A model generated the notes under the pieces. It had not been told where the DNA came from, did no database searches, and worked only from the letters and a program-made list of their open reading frames with translations. From Sphingopyxis sp. (GTDB lineage Bacteria; Pseudomonadota; Alphaproteobacteria; Sphingomonadales; Sphingomonadaceae), in the NCBI GenBank assembly GCA_030145715.1, contig JAIXHQ010000020.1:1-51726 (forward strand): a stretch of DNA of 51,726 nt, read 5' to 3'. A program made the position numbers and the translations under genes. Shown here one piece after another: positions 28,606 through 40,058 of this stretch (position 1 is its first letter; every line of letters starts with the position of its first letter).

Positions 28606-29262
28606 TTACCCGCGGCCGCGCAACACGGCACCGACAAGCAGCGAGGTCGGGGTCTCACGCGCGAGCATGACGGTCCCGCCATTCTGTGCCGCAACCGCCT
28701 GAACCAGCACGGCAGGCGCCGTACGCGATGTCATCGGGCTGGCGCCTTCGCCATCCTTCAGGATCGTCTCCACATCCCCGTCAAGGAAGATGCGCTCGGC
28801 CTCGACATGCAGGGCGATTTCGATCGCCCCTTCCGAACCGGCGCCATGCTTTTCGCACCCCACGTCCAGCCGCCCGCCGCGCACCAGCGCATCGACGAGG
28901 AGCAGCGACAGGTTGAGGATGATCTTGACCGCCGGCTTGGGCAGCGGATCGCCGCCGATCATCCAGTTGAGATCGATCGCGCGGTCGCCGATGATACCCT
29001 GGATCGCCGATTTCGCCTCATCGGCCGGGACGAGTTCGCCGAAACCGCCCGCCGAACCAAAGGCGAGACGGAAGAATTTCAGCTTGTTCGCCGACGTCCG
29101 CGCACTCTGTTCCAACAGCTCAAAACAACGCTCGCGCATCGCCGGGTCTTTTTCATCGGCAAGCAGTTCCAGCCCGTTGGCGAAAGCACCGACCGGACTG
29201 AGCAGGTCATGACACAGGCGCGATGCCAGCATCGAGGCAAAATCGACGCGATCGTCGGACAT
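28606..29262 (-). CDS. chpT: Histidine phosphotransferase ChpT
   Basis: A 218-residue protein that carries phosphate from CckA to CtrA and CpdR in Alphaproteobacteria. The dimerisation helices begin with MLASRLCHDLLSPVGAFANG, with phospho-acceptor His18. The C-terminal part is a degenerate HATPase-like fold (VLVQAVAAQNGGTVMLARETP) without ATP-binding motifs. Length and the CHDLLSPVGA motif are diagnostic. It sits directly upstream of cheA on the same strand, 63 nt away, so the cell-cycle phosphotransferase and chemotaxis genes may be co-transcribed. Confidence 0.9.
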   Translation of the reverse strand: MSDDRVDFASMLASRLCHDLLSPVGAFANGLELLADEKDPAMRERCFELLEQSARTSANKLKFFRLAFGSAGGFGELVPADEAKSAIQGIIGDRAIDLNWMIGGDPLPKPAVKIILNLSLLLVDALVRGGRLDVGCEKHGAGSEGAIEIALHVEAERIFLDGDVETILKDGEGASPMTSRTAPAVLVQAVAAQNGGTVMLARETPTSLLVGAVLRGRG

Positions 29263-29425
29263 GGATGAACGGGCTCCCCAGCGCAGCGTCCGGACATTTT
29301 CCGGCGTCGGCCGCTCCTAGGGCACACACCCCATAGAGAGCAAGCATGATGCGGCCAATCTCTTCGGCGCCTGTGCGCCGCGCGTCCGTCTTGAATATCC
29401 GCGCCTTGCCACCATCTCTTCGTCG

Positions 29426-30382
29426 ATGGCGGGGGACGACGAAATATTGACCGTGACGCTTCACGAAAGCGCGGCCGGACTGCGTCTCGACCGCGCGATG
29501 GCCGAAGCGATGCCCAGCCTGTCGCGTGAACGGCTCAAAAGCCTTATCAAGGGTGGCCGCGTGATCGACGCGAGCGGGACGACCTTGTGGGATCCATCGG
29601 CAAAAGCCCTGGCATTCGCGACGATTGAGGTTCGCCTGCCCGCCGCGCGGCCTGCCCACAACGCGGCCCAGCAGCTTGATCTGGTCATCGCCTATGAGGA
29701 CGAGCATCTGCTCGTCGTCGACAAGCCTGCCGGAATGGTCGTCCATCCCGCCGCGGGCAATCTGGACGGTACGATGGTCAACGCCCTGCTCCACCATTGC
29801 GCCGGACAATTGTCGGGCATCGGCGGCGTGGCGCGGCCCGGCATCGTCCATCGCATCGACAAGGACACGAGCGGGCTGATCGTCGCGGCGAAGCATGACA
29901 AGGCGCATGAAGGGCTGGCCAGGCAATTCGCGGCGCACAGCATCGACCGCCGTTATATGGCGATCGCAAGCGGCCGCCCGATGCCGGTCGAGGGAAGGAT
30001 CGAGGCCGCACTCGGCCGGTCGTCCACCAACCGCAAGAAGATGGCAATCGTCGCCGAAGGGCGCGGCAAACACGCCGTCACCCATTACCGGACGGTCGAA
30101 CCGCTGAAGAATGCGACGCTGGTCGAATGCCGGCTGGAAACGGGCCGCACCCACCAGGTGCGGGTGCATATGGCGCATATCGGTCATCCGCTGGTCGGCG
30201 ATCCCGTCTATGGACGCGCCAGAAAGCCGCTTTCGGACGTCCTGAAAGCCCGCAATTTCGTCCGACAGGCATTGCACGCCGCCCGTTTGGGTTTTATTCA
30301 TCCGGTGACCGGTAACAGCATCGCACTCGACAGCGAAATCCCAGCCGACATGCGGGAACTGATCGATGAACTGCGCATTTAA
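29426..30382 (+). CDS. rluD: RluD-family 23S rRNA pseudouridine synthase
   Basis: Converts uridine to pseudouridine in RNA, in E. coli RluD at 23S positions 1911/1915/1917. The 318-residue protein has an N-terminal S4 domain (LRLDRAMAEAMPSLSRERLKSLIKGGRV) and the RluA-type catalytic core. Catalytic Asp145 is in HRIDKDTSGLIV. LETGRTHQVRVHMAHIGHPLVGDPVYG is the expected C-terminal signature. The S4 plus RluA combination favours RluD over RluA. The start ATG lacks a strong ribosome site. It diverges from chpT with a 163-nt gap. Confidence 0.92.
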   Translation: MAGDDEILTVTLHESAAGLRLDRAMAEAMPSLSRERLKSLIKGGRVIDASGTTLWDPSAKALAFATIEVRLPAARPAHNAAQQLDLVIAYEDEHLLVVDKPAGMVVHPAAGNLDGTMVNALLHHCAGQLSGIGGVARPGIVHRIDKDTSGLIVAAKHDKAHEGLARQFAAHSIDRRYMAIASGRPMPVEGRIEAALGRSSTNRKKMAIVAEGRGKHAVTHYRTVEPLKNATLVECRLETGRTHQVRVHMAHIGHPLVGDPVYGRARKPLSDVLKARNFVRQALHAARLGFIHPVTGNSIALDSEIPADMRELIDELRI

Positions 30383-30463
30383 GTTTCGAATGAAAATCTA
30401 TCTCGACCGCCGGAGCCAACCGCGGCATATTTCTCCTCTGATAATAAGGGAAAGACGTTAGAA

Positions 30464-31366
30464 ATGGCTAATAAGAGCAATGTTCCGGCCACGGTGCCCG
30501 CACTCGGCGGCGAGGCGAGCCTGAACCGCTATCTGGCCGAAATCCGGAAATTTCCTCTGCTGACGCCCGAGCAGGAATATATGCTCGCGCGGCGTTTTCA
30601 GGAACATGGCGACAATGAAGCCGCGGCCCAGTTGGTGACGTCGCACCTGCGGCTCGTCGCGAAAATCGCGATGGGCTATCGCGGCTATGGCCTGCCGGTC
30701 AGCGAATTGATCAGCGAAGGCAATATCGGCCTGATGCAGGGCGTTAAGAAATTCGATCCCGAACGCGGCTTTCGCCTCGCGACCTATGCGATGTGGTGGA
30801 TCCGCGCGTCGATTCAGGAATTCATCCTGCGGTCGTGGAGCCTCGTTAAAATGGGCACCACCGCGGCACAGAAAAAGCTGTTCTTCAATCTGCGCCGGAT
30901 GAAAAACAACCTTGCGGCTTTCGAGGACGGCGACCTTTCGCCCGAACATCTGACCAAGATCGCAACCGATCTTGGCGTGACCGAGGAAGAGGTCACGAGC
31001 ATGAACCGCCGCATGGCCATGGGCGGCGACACGTCGCTGAACGTCCCGATGGGCGAGGATGGCGACAGCCAGTGGCAGGATCTGCTGGGCGACGAAGGCC
31101 CGTTGCAGGACGAACGGGTTGCAGAGGCGCAGGAACGCGACGTGCGCCATTCGCTGTTGAGCGAGGCACTCGAATCGCTCAACGAACGGGAACGTCATAT
31201 CCTGACCGAACGCCGCCTGACCGACGACCCCAAGACGCTCGAAGACCTGAGCCAAGTCTATGACGTCAGCCGCGAGCGCGTCCGCCAGATCGAGGTGCGC
31301 GCGTTCGAAAAGCTGCAAAAGGCGATGCTCAAGCTTGCCGGCGACCGGCGTTTGATCGGCGCATAG
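30464..31366 (+). CDS. rpoH: RNA polymerase sigma-32 factor RpoH
   Basis: Heat-shock sigma factor of 300 residues. Region 2 is seen in LVTSHLRLVAKIAMGYRGYG, ELISEGNIGLMQGVKKFDPERG and RLATYAMWWIRASIQEFI. The RpoH box QKKLFFNLRRMK lies after it. Region 4 helix-turn-helix is TLEDLSQVYDVSRERVRQIE. The RpoH box separates it from RpoD and RpoS. An AGGGAAAG site lies 11 nt before the ATG. Translation control by mRNA structure is common for rpoH but is not shown here. Confidence 0.96.
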   Translation: MANKSNVPATVPALGGEASLNRYLAEIRKFPLLTPEQEYMLARRFQEHGDNEAAAQLVTSHLRLVAKIAMGYRGYGLPVSELISEGNIGLMQGVKKFDPERGFRLATYAMWWIRASIQEFILRSWSLVKMGTTAAQKKLFFNLRRMKNNLAAFEDGDLSPEHLTKIATDLGVTEEEVTSMNRRMAMGGDTSLNVPMGEDGDSQWQDLLGDEGPLQDERVAEAQERDVRHSLLSEALESLNERERHILTERRLTDDPKTLEDLSQVYDVSRERVRQIEVRAFEKLQKAMLKLAGDRRLIGA

Positions 31367-31378
31367 TCCCAATATTTT

Positions 31379-31413
31379 CATCGTCACCCCGGCCTCCATC
31401 CGGGGTGATGATG
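31379..31413. repeat. Long inverted repeat after rpoH (REP-like or terminator)
   Basis: CATCGTCACCCCGG (31379-31392) pairs with CCGGGGTGATGATG (31400-31413), a 14-bp stem with one mismatch and a 7-nt loop, starting 13 nt after the rpoH stop. No T-run follows. CACCCCGG...CCGGGGTG hairpins are often dispersed in sphingomonad genomes, so it may be a copy of such a repeat that also ends or protects the rpoH transcript. Confidence 0.6.
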
Positions 31414-31466
31414 ATTTATATGCCCCACCCGCTTGCCACTCTGCCGCGAGCGGCTAATTTGCGCGG

Positions 31467-32174
31467 ATGACGAAGTCCTCTCGCGCGAAAAGCCGCAAAC
31501 TCCCATGGTATCTGCGGCCGTTCAAATGGCTGCTCTGGTTCCTTATCCTGTCGGTGCTGTGGGTGCTGGCCTATGCGGTCATACCGCCGCCCGTGACGTT
31601 CACGATGCTGGCCGACGGCAACGGGATCACCAAGGACTGGACCGGGCTGAACAATATCGACCGCAATATGGTGCGCGCCGTGATCGCGGCCGAGGACGGC
31701 AAATTCTGTAGCCACCGGGGGTTCGACCGCGACGCGATCGAACAGGCGATCGAACGCAATGCAAAGGGCAAGCGGATGCGTGGCGGATCGACGGTCAGCC
31801 AGCAGACGGCGAAGAATGTCTTTCTGTGGCAGGGCACGGGGTGGACCCGCTATGTCCGCAAGGTTCCGGAGGTGTGGTTCACTTTCCTGATCGAAACGAT
31901 CTGGGGCAAGCGGCGGATCATGGAAGTCTATCTGAACGTCGCCGAGACCGGCATCGGCACCTATGGCGTCGAGGCCGGCGCGCAGCGGTATTTCGGGCAT
32001 GGCGCGAGCAAATTGTCCCCGGCCCAGGCCGCGCGCATCGCCGCGATCCTGCCCTTGCCCAAAAAGCGCGAAGCGGTGAGCCCGTCTGGATTTACCCGCC
32101 GCTATGGCAACAACATCCAGCGGCGCATCGGACAGGTTCGCCGCGACGGGTTGGACGCATGCATCTATAAATAG
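31467..32174 (+). CDS. mtgA: Monofunctional biosynthetic peptidoglycan transglycosylase
   Basis: A GT51 glycosyltransferase that polymerises lipid II into glycan strands without a transpeptidase domain. The 235-residue protein has one N-terminal membrane anchor (LLWFLILSVLWVLAYAVI). The GT51 motifs are AAEDGKFCSHRGFD with the catalytic Glu, RGGSTVSQQTAKNVFL, KRRIMEVYLNVAETG and YGVEAGAQRYFG. The length and the lack of a penicillin-binding domain identify MtgA. It reads away from the convergent TPR gene at 32243. Confidence 0.95.
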   Translation: MTKSSRAKSRKLPWYLRPFKWLLWFLILSVLWVLAYAVIPPPVTFTMLADGNGITKDWTGLNNIDRNMVRAVIAAEDGKFCSHRGFDRDAIEQAIERNAKGKRMRGGSTVSQQTAKNVFLWQGTGWTRYVRKVPEVWFTFLIETIWGKRRIMEVYLNVAETGIGTYGVEAGAQRYFGHGASKLSPAQAARIAAILPLPKKREAVSPSGFTRRYGNNIQRRIGQVRRDGLDACIYK

Positions 32175-32242
32175 GACGCCGCCGCGGGCAACAGGTCGAA
32201 CTCCAGCGACCTCTCCCGCCTATCGCCTTGCCGATGCGGCGT

Positions 32243-32767
32243 TCAGTTCTGGCCGCTCGTCACCGTTGCAACAACGGGCTTCGGTGCGATTGCCTCGGCG
32301 GCGATGACGCGCTTGGCGGCGCTCGTCTGGATCGTCTTTTCAAGCGACGCGACCTGCGGGCATTTTGTGCTGCACACGCGCTGCGCCTCGGCAAGCTTTT
32401 CGCGCGCCAGTTCGATCGCGCCCTTGTCGGCAAGTGCCTCGCCCTGTCCGGTCAGCGCCACGACATCATTGGGCTCCAGAACCAACGCATCACGATAGAG
32501 CGCGATCGCCTTGCCCGGCAGTCCCTGCGCACGCGCGACCTGCGCCAGCGCGATGATCGCCGACCGATTGCGCGGATCGGCGGCAAGCGCCGATTCATAA
32601 AAGTCGATCGCCTTGTTCAGGTCGCCAGCTTCCTGCGCCTTTTGCCCGTCGTGCTGAAGCGCGACGGACCGCGGCAGGATGTCGTTGTCGGCGCGCTGGG
32701 CATCGGATGCGGTTGGCAGACTGGCCAGGACCACACCCGCCGCAAGAGCCAAGAAACCGACGCGCAT
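32243..32767 (-). CDS. Exported tetratricopeptide-repeat protein
   Basis: 174 residues. The start was placed at MRVGFLALAAGVVLA, which follows a GGGAGAA site. This gives a signal peptide ending near DAQ. Three TPR-like helix pairs follow: AQEAGDLNKAIDFYESALAA, ARAQGLPGKAIALYRDALVL and LADKGAIELAREKLAEAQ. A CSTKC pair could form a disulfide in the periplasm. TPR proteins act as scaffolds, and the partner is unknown. It ends 68 nt beyond the convergent mtgA gene and lies downstream of the rsmB-like gene. Confidence 0.75.
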   Translation of the reverse strand: MRVGFLALAAGVVLASLPTASDAQRADNDILPRSVALQHDGQKAQEAGDLNKAIDFYESALAADPRNRSAIIALAQVARAQGLPGKAIALYRDALVLEPNDVVALTGQGEALADKGAIELAREKLAEAQRVCSTKCPQVASLEKTIQTSAAKRVIAAEAIAPKPVVATVTSGQN

Positions 32768-32799
32768 CGCATTCTCCCATCGCTTCGTTGAACGCGATG

Positions 32800-33996
32800 C
32801 TAACATGGCGCTGTCAGTCGTGCGAGGAAAAATCCATCGCAGCCATCATGGGCTGGAGTCAGCAGAAAACCGCTTCCCGCCGCCCGGCCCACGCCATCGG
32901 GCAGCACGTCGCCATCGACGGTCCAGCCGGGATTGCGGATGAGAAAATCGTCCACCTGAGCGCGCCCCTCGCGTGCGATGATCGAACAGACAGCATAAAG
33001 GAGCTTGCCGCCGGGCGCCACCATATGTGCGCCAATATCGAACAGTTTAGCCTGATCGGCAAGATGGCGTTCGAGCCGCGATGGGGTCAGCCGCCATCGC
33101 AGTTCGGGGCTGCGCCGCCAGGTTCCGCTCCCTGAACAGGGGGCATCGACAAAGACGCGGTCCGCCGACTTCGTCCGGTCGGTGAGCATCGCGACTTCCT
33201 TGCCCGGATCGAGCAGCCGCGTTTCGATCCGGCTCGCCCCGGCGCGTTCGGCGCGAGGCGGCAATTGCTGAAGCCGCGCGCGATTGGTGTCACAGGCCAG
33301 AATATCGGCCGCATCGCCGGTTGCCGACGCGATCGCCAGCGTCTTGCCGCCCGCCCCGGCGCAAAGATCGACGACCCGCATCGCGGGCCTGGCATCGAGC
33401 GCAAGCGCGGCATATTGGCTGGCCGCATCCTGCACCTCATACCGCCCCTCGGCATAGGCCGGGTGCTGCGCCGCCGCGGTTTCGGGCGGAAGGCGCCAGC
33501 CGTCGGAAAGGCCCGCGATCGCCTCACCCTCGGGAAAAATCTTCGCCAGTTCGTCATGCCCCACCTTCAGCCGGTTCGCGCGCAGGTCCAGCGAAGCACG
33601 CAAAAGCATCGCCTCCGCTTCGGCCGCGTCGTCCCCGACCAACGGATCGAAAAGGTCGATCAGCGCGGGCGAAGCCAGCCCGGCATCGGCGCGTGCTTCA
33701 TCGTCAAGGATCGGCGCCGGGCCGTAAGACGACCCATCGAACAGCGCGGCCATGTCGGGCTGCCGGTCGACAAGCGCCAGCATCGCGGCGCGCCCCGACG
33801 CGGGCGCCGACCGCACGACGCGGATCGCATCATAGACAAGGGCGCGGATCGCGCGCCGGTCCTTCGATCCCGCATAGCGCCGCTGCCGCATCGCTTCGGA
33901 AAACAGGACATCGGCGGGGGCGCCGCCATCGCGCGCCGACGCGGCGATCGCGTCGAGAATCTCGATCGCCGCCTGAACGCGCGCGGATGGTGTCAT
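32800..33996 (-). CDS. RsmB/NOP family class I SAM-dependent RNA methyltransferase
   Basis: A 398-residue 5-methylcytosine RNA methyltransferase. The SAM motif is VVDLCAGAGGKTLAIAS. Motif IV is FVDAPCSGSGTWRRSPELRW and motif VI LLYAVCSI, which carry the two cysteines of the family mechanism. The N-terminal part has a NusB-like RNA-binding stretch (SKDRRAIRALVYDAIRVVRS). RsmB methylates 16S C967 in E. coli, but the exact target is not readable here. It ends 9 nt downstream of guaB and 33 nt upstream of the TPR gene start, so these three may form one unit. Confidence 0.9.
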   Translation of the reverse strand: MTPSARVQAAIEILDAIAASARDGGAPADVLFSEAMRQRRYAGSKDRRAIRALVYDAIRVVRSAPASGRAAMLALVDRQPDMAALFDGSSYGPAPILDDEARADAGLASPALIDLFDPLVGDDAAEAEAMLLRASLDLRANRLKVGHDELAKIFPEGEAIAGLSDGWRLPPETAAAQHPAYAEGRYEVQDAASQYAALALDARPAMRVVDLCAGAGGKTLAIASATGDAADILACDTNRARLQQLPPRAERAGASRIETRLLDPGKEVAMLTDRTKSADRVFVDAPCSGSGTWRRSPELRWRLTPSRLERHLADQAKLFDIGAHMVAPGGKLLYAVCSIIAREGRAQVDDFLIRNPGWTVDGDVLPDGVGRAAGSGFLLTPAHDGCDGFFLARLTAPC

Positions 33997-34005
33997 CGGC
34001 CTGCC

Positions 34006-36581
<2,576 letters not shown>

Positions 36582-36685
36582 ATCAGCCGTCCTTACCTGA
36601 CCCGCACCTAAACGATGGTCGGGCACCCGACAAGGCTGGCCCCTGCAAAAGGAGGGCGGCGACGAACCGCCCTCCCCCGCGTTCG

Positions 36686-38974
36686 TCAGAAACGCCCGGT
36701 CAGTTGCACCGCGATCGTGCGCGGACGGTCGATGATGCCGTTATAGGCATTGCCGGCATTGCGCGTGATCGTCGTCGCCAGCGGCATCGAACTGGCGGTC
36801 TGCAGGATGCGCTGATTGGTAAGATTGCGGCCGATCAGCGCGACTTCCCAGCGATCGTCGATCTGGGCGAGCGCCAGACGGGCGCCAAGTTTGACATAGC
36901 TGTCCTGATATGTCCGGGGGTCGAGGTTCGCCGACGCGACATAGGAAGAGGAAAAGTCCGCGTTGACGTTAAAGGCGAGCTTCATCGATGTCGCGATCGG
37001 CGCCGTGTAATCGAGATTGAGGTTCCCCGACCATTTGGGGCTGAGCGCGTTGCGCTTGCCCGAATAATCGCAAAAGCCGTTCGCTGCGGGCGCCTGCAGA
37101 TAATAGCATTGTCCGTCGGTGAAATTGGAGAATTTGAAGTCGAGATAGGCAACGGCGCCGCTGATCGTCAGGCCCTGGGCAAGAGCCGCGCGGAAATCTG
37201 CCTCGATACCCTGGGTACGCGCTTCGGCGGCGTTGCGGACGTTGAAGTTCAGCGTGCCGTCGAAGATGTTGACCTGAAGATCCTTATAGTCGGTACGATA
37301 GACCGACAGGTTGAAGGCGACGCTGCGGCCCTTGTATTTCAGCCCCGCCTCGAAATTGTCGGCGCTTTCATCCTCGAACAGGAAGGCGCCGGGCTTCGCC
37401 ACGGTGGTTGAACCGGGTAACGAGTTGGAGCGGATGTCGAACCCGCCCGCCTTCGTCCCTCTGGCATAAGACGCATAGAGCATCAGATCGTCGGTCGCGT
37501 CGAACTGAACATTGGCCATCGGGTTGAAACTGCTTTCGCTAAGTTTCCCCGAAACGCTGTGCGCCTCGATATTAAGTGCGCGGAACACCGCCGCGACGAC
37601 GGCCGGGTTGGCCGTGCTGAGCGGTCCCTGGACGATAGCGAGCGTCCGGCTGCCTGTCTTTTTTTCCTGATTGAAGCGCGCACCGGCCGTGATCCGAACC
37701 CGGTCGGAAATCGACAGCTCGCCCTGTGCAAAGGCGGAGATCAGGTCCGATTTCTGCGCATAGTCGCGATCGTTGCGCGTGTCGCCCAGCGCGCTGAACG
37801 GGGCGCCAAGGGCAAGGAAGGTGGGATTGAACAGGGTGAAATCCTGTACGTCGAGCTTGCCATTCTGATAATAGAGCCCGGCGATATAGTTGAAGGCCTC
37901 ACCCCCCGGCGATGTGATCCGCAGTTCCTGCGAAAACTGACGATAATCCTCGCGCAGGTTTGTCCCGTCGAGGAAACTGATTCCCGAGAAATCGACATCG
38001 ACAATCTCGCGCGTCTTGTAATCGAGCAGCGACGAAACCGATGTCAGCGTGTGATCGCCAAGTTCAAGATCGGCATTCAGTGTCGCCCCGAATACCTTGT
38101 TCTTGCTTTCATATCCATTGTCCTCGCGGACATAATCGGGATTGGTGCTGACGAAAAAAGGGCCCTGAAAGACGCTGTTGTAATTGCCCGCCGCACCGAA
38201 GACGTCACGCGGCTGACCCTTCATCCGGAAATCGGCATATTCAAGCTTGAGTTCGGCGGCGAACGGCCCGCCACGATCCAGTTCCAGCTTGCCGCGGACA
38301 TAATATTCGTCGACGTTCGGCTCTTTCCGGTTGAGTTTCTGGTTGAAGAAATAGCCGTCCATCGTCCGGCGGTAGCCGACGATGCGCGCCTCCACGCCTT
38401 CGCTCAGCGGACCCGACAACATGCCGGTCATCTGAAATTCCTTGTGATTAAATTCATACAGGCCGCTGACCGAACCTTCGAATGTGTCGGTCGGGCTGCG
38501 CGTGGTGATATTGACCGCACCCGCTATCGCATTTTTGCCGAACAGGGTCGGCTGGGGACCGCGCAGCACCTCAACCCGCTCCATATCGACAAGCGGCAGG
38601 CGCGAAAGCTGGTCGCGGCCGTAATAGACGCCGTCGACGAACATCGCTACCGACTGTTCAAACCCCTTGTTATCACCCGACGCAATGCCGCGGATCGCAA
38701 TGCGGTTGGCGATCGCGGTCTGGGTGATCTTGAGGTTCGGGACCGACGATGAAATCTGTTCAAGATTGGTCTGACCGTAATTTTCGACCTGCTTGCCGCT
38801 GACCGCCGAGATCGAGATGGGCACATCCGACAATCCCTCCGCGCGCTTTTGCGCGGTGACAATGATTTCTTCCAGCCCGCCCTGATCCCCCGCCGGCGCG
38901 GCATCCTGAGCAACGACGACGCCAGGGCTGACGAGCGCCGACGCAGCAAGCAGCACCACGAATTGCTTTTTCAT
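36686..38974 (-). CDS. TonB-dependent outer-membrane receptor
   Basis: A 762-residue receptor that uses TonB energy to bring a ligand across the outer membrane. Signal peptide (MKKQFVVLLAASALVSPGVVVAQ) and TonB box region (EEIIVTAQKRAEGLSDVPIS) are clear. The plug domain has ANRIAIRGI, VAMFVDGVYYGR and MERVEVLRGPQPTLFGKNAIAGAVNI. The beta-barrel ends with IAVQLTGRF, with the usual terminal Phe. MKK at 38974 has a GGGAGGGAGAGAGA site. It is divergent from the oxygenase cluster at 39090 and probably imports its substrate or a related compound. Confidence 0.92.
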   Translation of the reverse strand: MKKQFVVLLAASALVSPGVVVAQDAAPAGDQGGLEEIIVTAQKRAEGLSDVPISISAVSGKQVENYGQTNLEQISSSVPNLKITQTAIANRIAIRGIASGDNKGFEQSVAMFVDGVYYGRDQLSRLPLVDMERVEVLRGPQPTLFGKNAIAGAVNITTRSPTDTFEGSVSGLYEFNHKEFQMTGMLSGPLSEGVEARIVGYRRTMDGYFFNQKLNRKEPNVDEYYVRGKLELDRGGPFAAELKLEYADFRMKGQPRDVFGAAGNYNSVFQGPFFVSTNPDYVREDNGYESKNKVFGATLNADLELGDHTLTSVSSLLDYKTREIVDVDFSGISFLDGTNLREDYRQFSQELRITSPGGEAFNYIAGLYYQNGKLDVQDFTLFNPTFLALGAPFSALGDTRNDRDYAQKSDLISAFAQGELSISDRVRITAGARFNQEKKTGSRTLAIVQGPLSTANPAVVAAVFRALNIEAHSVSGKLSESSFNPMANVQFDATDDLMLYASYARGTKAGGFDIRSNSLPGSTTVAKPGAFLFEDESADNFEAGLKYKGRSVAFNLSVYRTDYKDLQVNIFDGTLNFNVRNAAEARTQGIEADFRAALAQGLTISGAVAYLDFKFSNFTDGQCYYLQAPAANGFCDYSGKRNALSPKWSGNLNLDYTAPIATSMKLAFNVNADFSSSYVASANLDPRTYQDSYVKLGARLALAQIDDRWEVALIGRNLTNQRILQTASSMPLATTITRNAGNAYNGIIDRPRTIAVQLTGRF

Positions 38975-38992
38975 AATCTCTCTCCCTCCCAC

Positions 38993-39022
38993 CATCGTCG
39001 GGGTCGCCCCGCGATGTTTTTT
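38993..39022 (+). terminator. GC-rich hairpin followed by T6, between divergent genes
   Basis: CATCG-t-CGGGG (38993-39003) pairs with CCCCG-CGATG (39007-39016) around a 3-nt TCG loop, and six T follow at 39017-39022. It looks like an intrinsic terminator on the plus strand. It would stop transcripts antisense to the TonB receptor before they reach the oxygenase promoter. On the minus strand the same hairpin would sit in the receptor mRNA leader, 18 nt before the ATG and next to its ribosome site. Confidence 0.55.
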
Positions 39023-39028
39023 CTGGTC

Positions 39029-39057
39029 TTGCGACTCTTATCGTCTTTAAGTATCGT
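39029..39057 (+). promoter_or_regulatory. Predicted promoter of the oxygenase/ligase/thiolase operon
   Basis: TTGCGA (39029-39034), a 17-nt spacer and TATCGT (39052-39057) resemble -35 and -10 boxes, about 33 nt before the GTG start at 39090. TATCGT occurs a second time at 39039-39044, so a 6-bp direct repeat with 13-bp spacing overlaps the promoter and could be a regulator site. An oppositely directed, weaker promoter (TTGCAT 39059-39064, GATAAG 39037-39042 on the minus strand) overlaps it. Consensus matching only. Confidence 0.4.
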
Positions 39058-39089
39058 TATGCAAGTCAGATAATGAGAGAGGGATAGCA

Positions 39090-40058
39090 GTGCCGAAAAA
39101 CGGCCTTCCGCCAGCGTTGACGCGCAATCTGCGGTTACCGGCAATCGCCGCGCCGATGTTCCTCGTGTCGGGACCGGACATGGTGATCGCGGCATCGCGA
39201 TCGGGCCTGATCGGCAGCTTCCCCGCCCCCAACGCGCGCACGTCGGCGGACCTCGAAGATTGGGTGAGCCGCATCGATGCCGCGCTGTCCGCCGACCCCG
39301 ACGCCGCGCCATGGGCGATCAACCTGGTCGTCCATCCATCGAACAGCCGCCTTCCCGAAGACCTCGCCTGCGTCGTGCGCCACAGGGTGCCGCTGGTCAT
39401 CACCGCGCTCGGCAGCCCCGCGCGCGTGGTCGATGATGTTCACGGTTATGGCGGCATCGTTTTCGCCGACGTCAATTCGGTCGGCTTTGCGCGCAAGGCC
39501 GTGGCTGCCGGGGTCGACGGGCTGGTGCTCGTCGCTGCCGGGGCGGGCGGACATACGGGGGCGACCGCGGGCTTTGCCTTTGTCGAGGAGGTGCGCCAAT
39601 TCTGGGATGGGCCGCTCGTCCTTGGCGGTGCCATTTCTACTGGCCATGCGGTCCGCGCCGCCGAAATATTGGGCGCCGATTTCGCCTATCTTGGCACGGC
39701 GCTGATCGCCTGTACCGAAAGCATGGCCGTGCCGGATTATAAGCACATGATCGTCGCGGCAGGTGCCGAGGACATCGTCCCTTCGAAAGGCATCACAGGT
39801 GTGACCGCCAACTGGTTGAAATCCAGCCTGATCGCGGCGGGTTACGATCCCGCCAACATGCCGGAGGACAAGCGACCGAATTTCTCCGACGCGCAGGATG
39901 ATGCAAAGGCGTGGAAAAATGTCTGGTCCGCTGGACAGGGCGTCGGCGCGGTGCGCGGCGCCGAACCGATCGCCGCGATCGTCGATCGCCTGGTGTCCGA
40001 ATATGACGCCGCCGCCGCAAGGCCGCGCTTTGCAGCCGCCGAAGGAGCCATCGCATGA
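39090..40058 (+). CDS. Nitronate monooxygenase-type flavoprotein (2-nitropropane dioxygenase family)
   Basis: A 322-residue FMN TIM-barrel protein. It has RLPAIAAPMFLVSG at the start, the conserved GAGGHTG loop with His155 (class I NMO catalytic position) and VLGGAISTGHAVRAAEILGADFAYLGTAL, the phosphate-binding end. Family members oxidise nitronates, and some act as enoyl-reductases or on other substrates, so the real reaction is unknown. The start is GTG at 39090 behind GAGAGGGA. It overlaps the next gene as ATGA, which ties it to the dioxygenase in one operon. Confidence 0.82.
   Translation: MPKNGLPPALTRNLRLPAIAAPMFLVSGPDMVIAASRSGLIGSFPAPNARTSADLEDWVSRIDAALSADPDAAPWAINLVVHPSNSRLPEDLACVVRHRVPLVITALGSPARVVDDVHGYGGIVFADVNSVGFARKAVAAGVDGLVLVAAGAGGHTGATAGFAFVEEVRQFWDGPLVLGGAISTGHAVRAAEILGADFAYLGTALIACTESMAVPDYKHMIVAAGAEDIVPSKGITGVTANWLKSSLIAAGYDPANMPEDKRPNFSDAQDDAKAWKNVWSAGQGVGAVRGAEPIAAIVDRLVSEYDAAAARPRFAAAEGAIA

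Noticed and set aside
39090..40058. FabK-type enoyl-ACP reductase or IMP dehydrogenase-like enzyme
   Set aside because: The GAGGHTG loop and barrel layout fit the nitronate monooxygenase family better, although the true reaction remains open.
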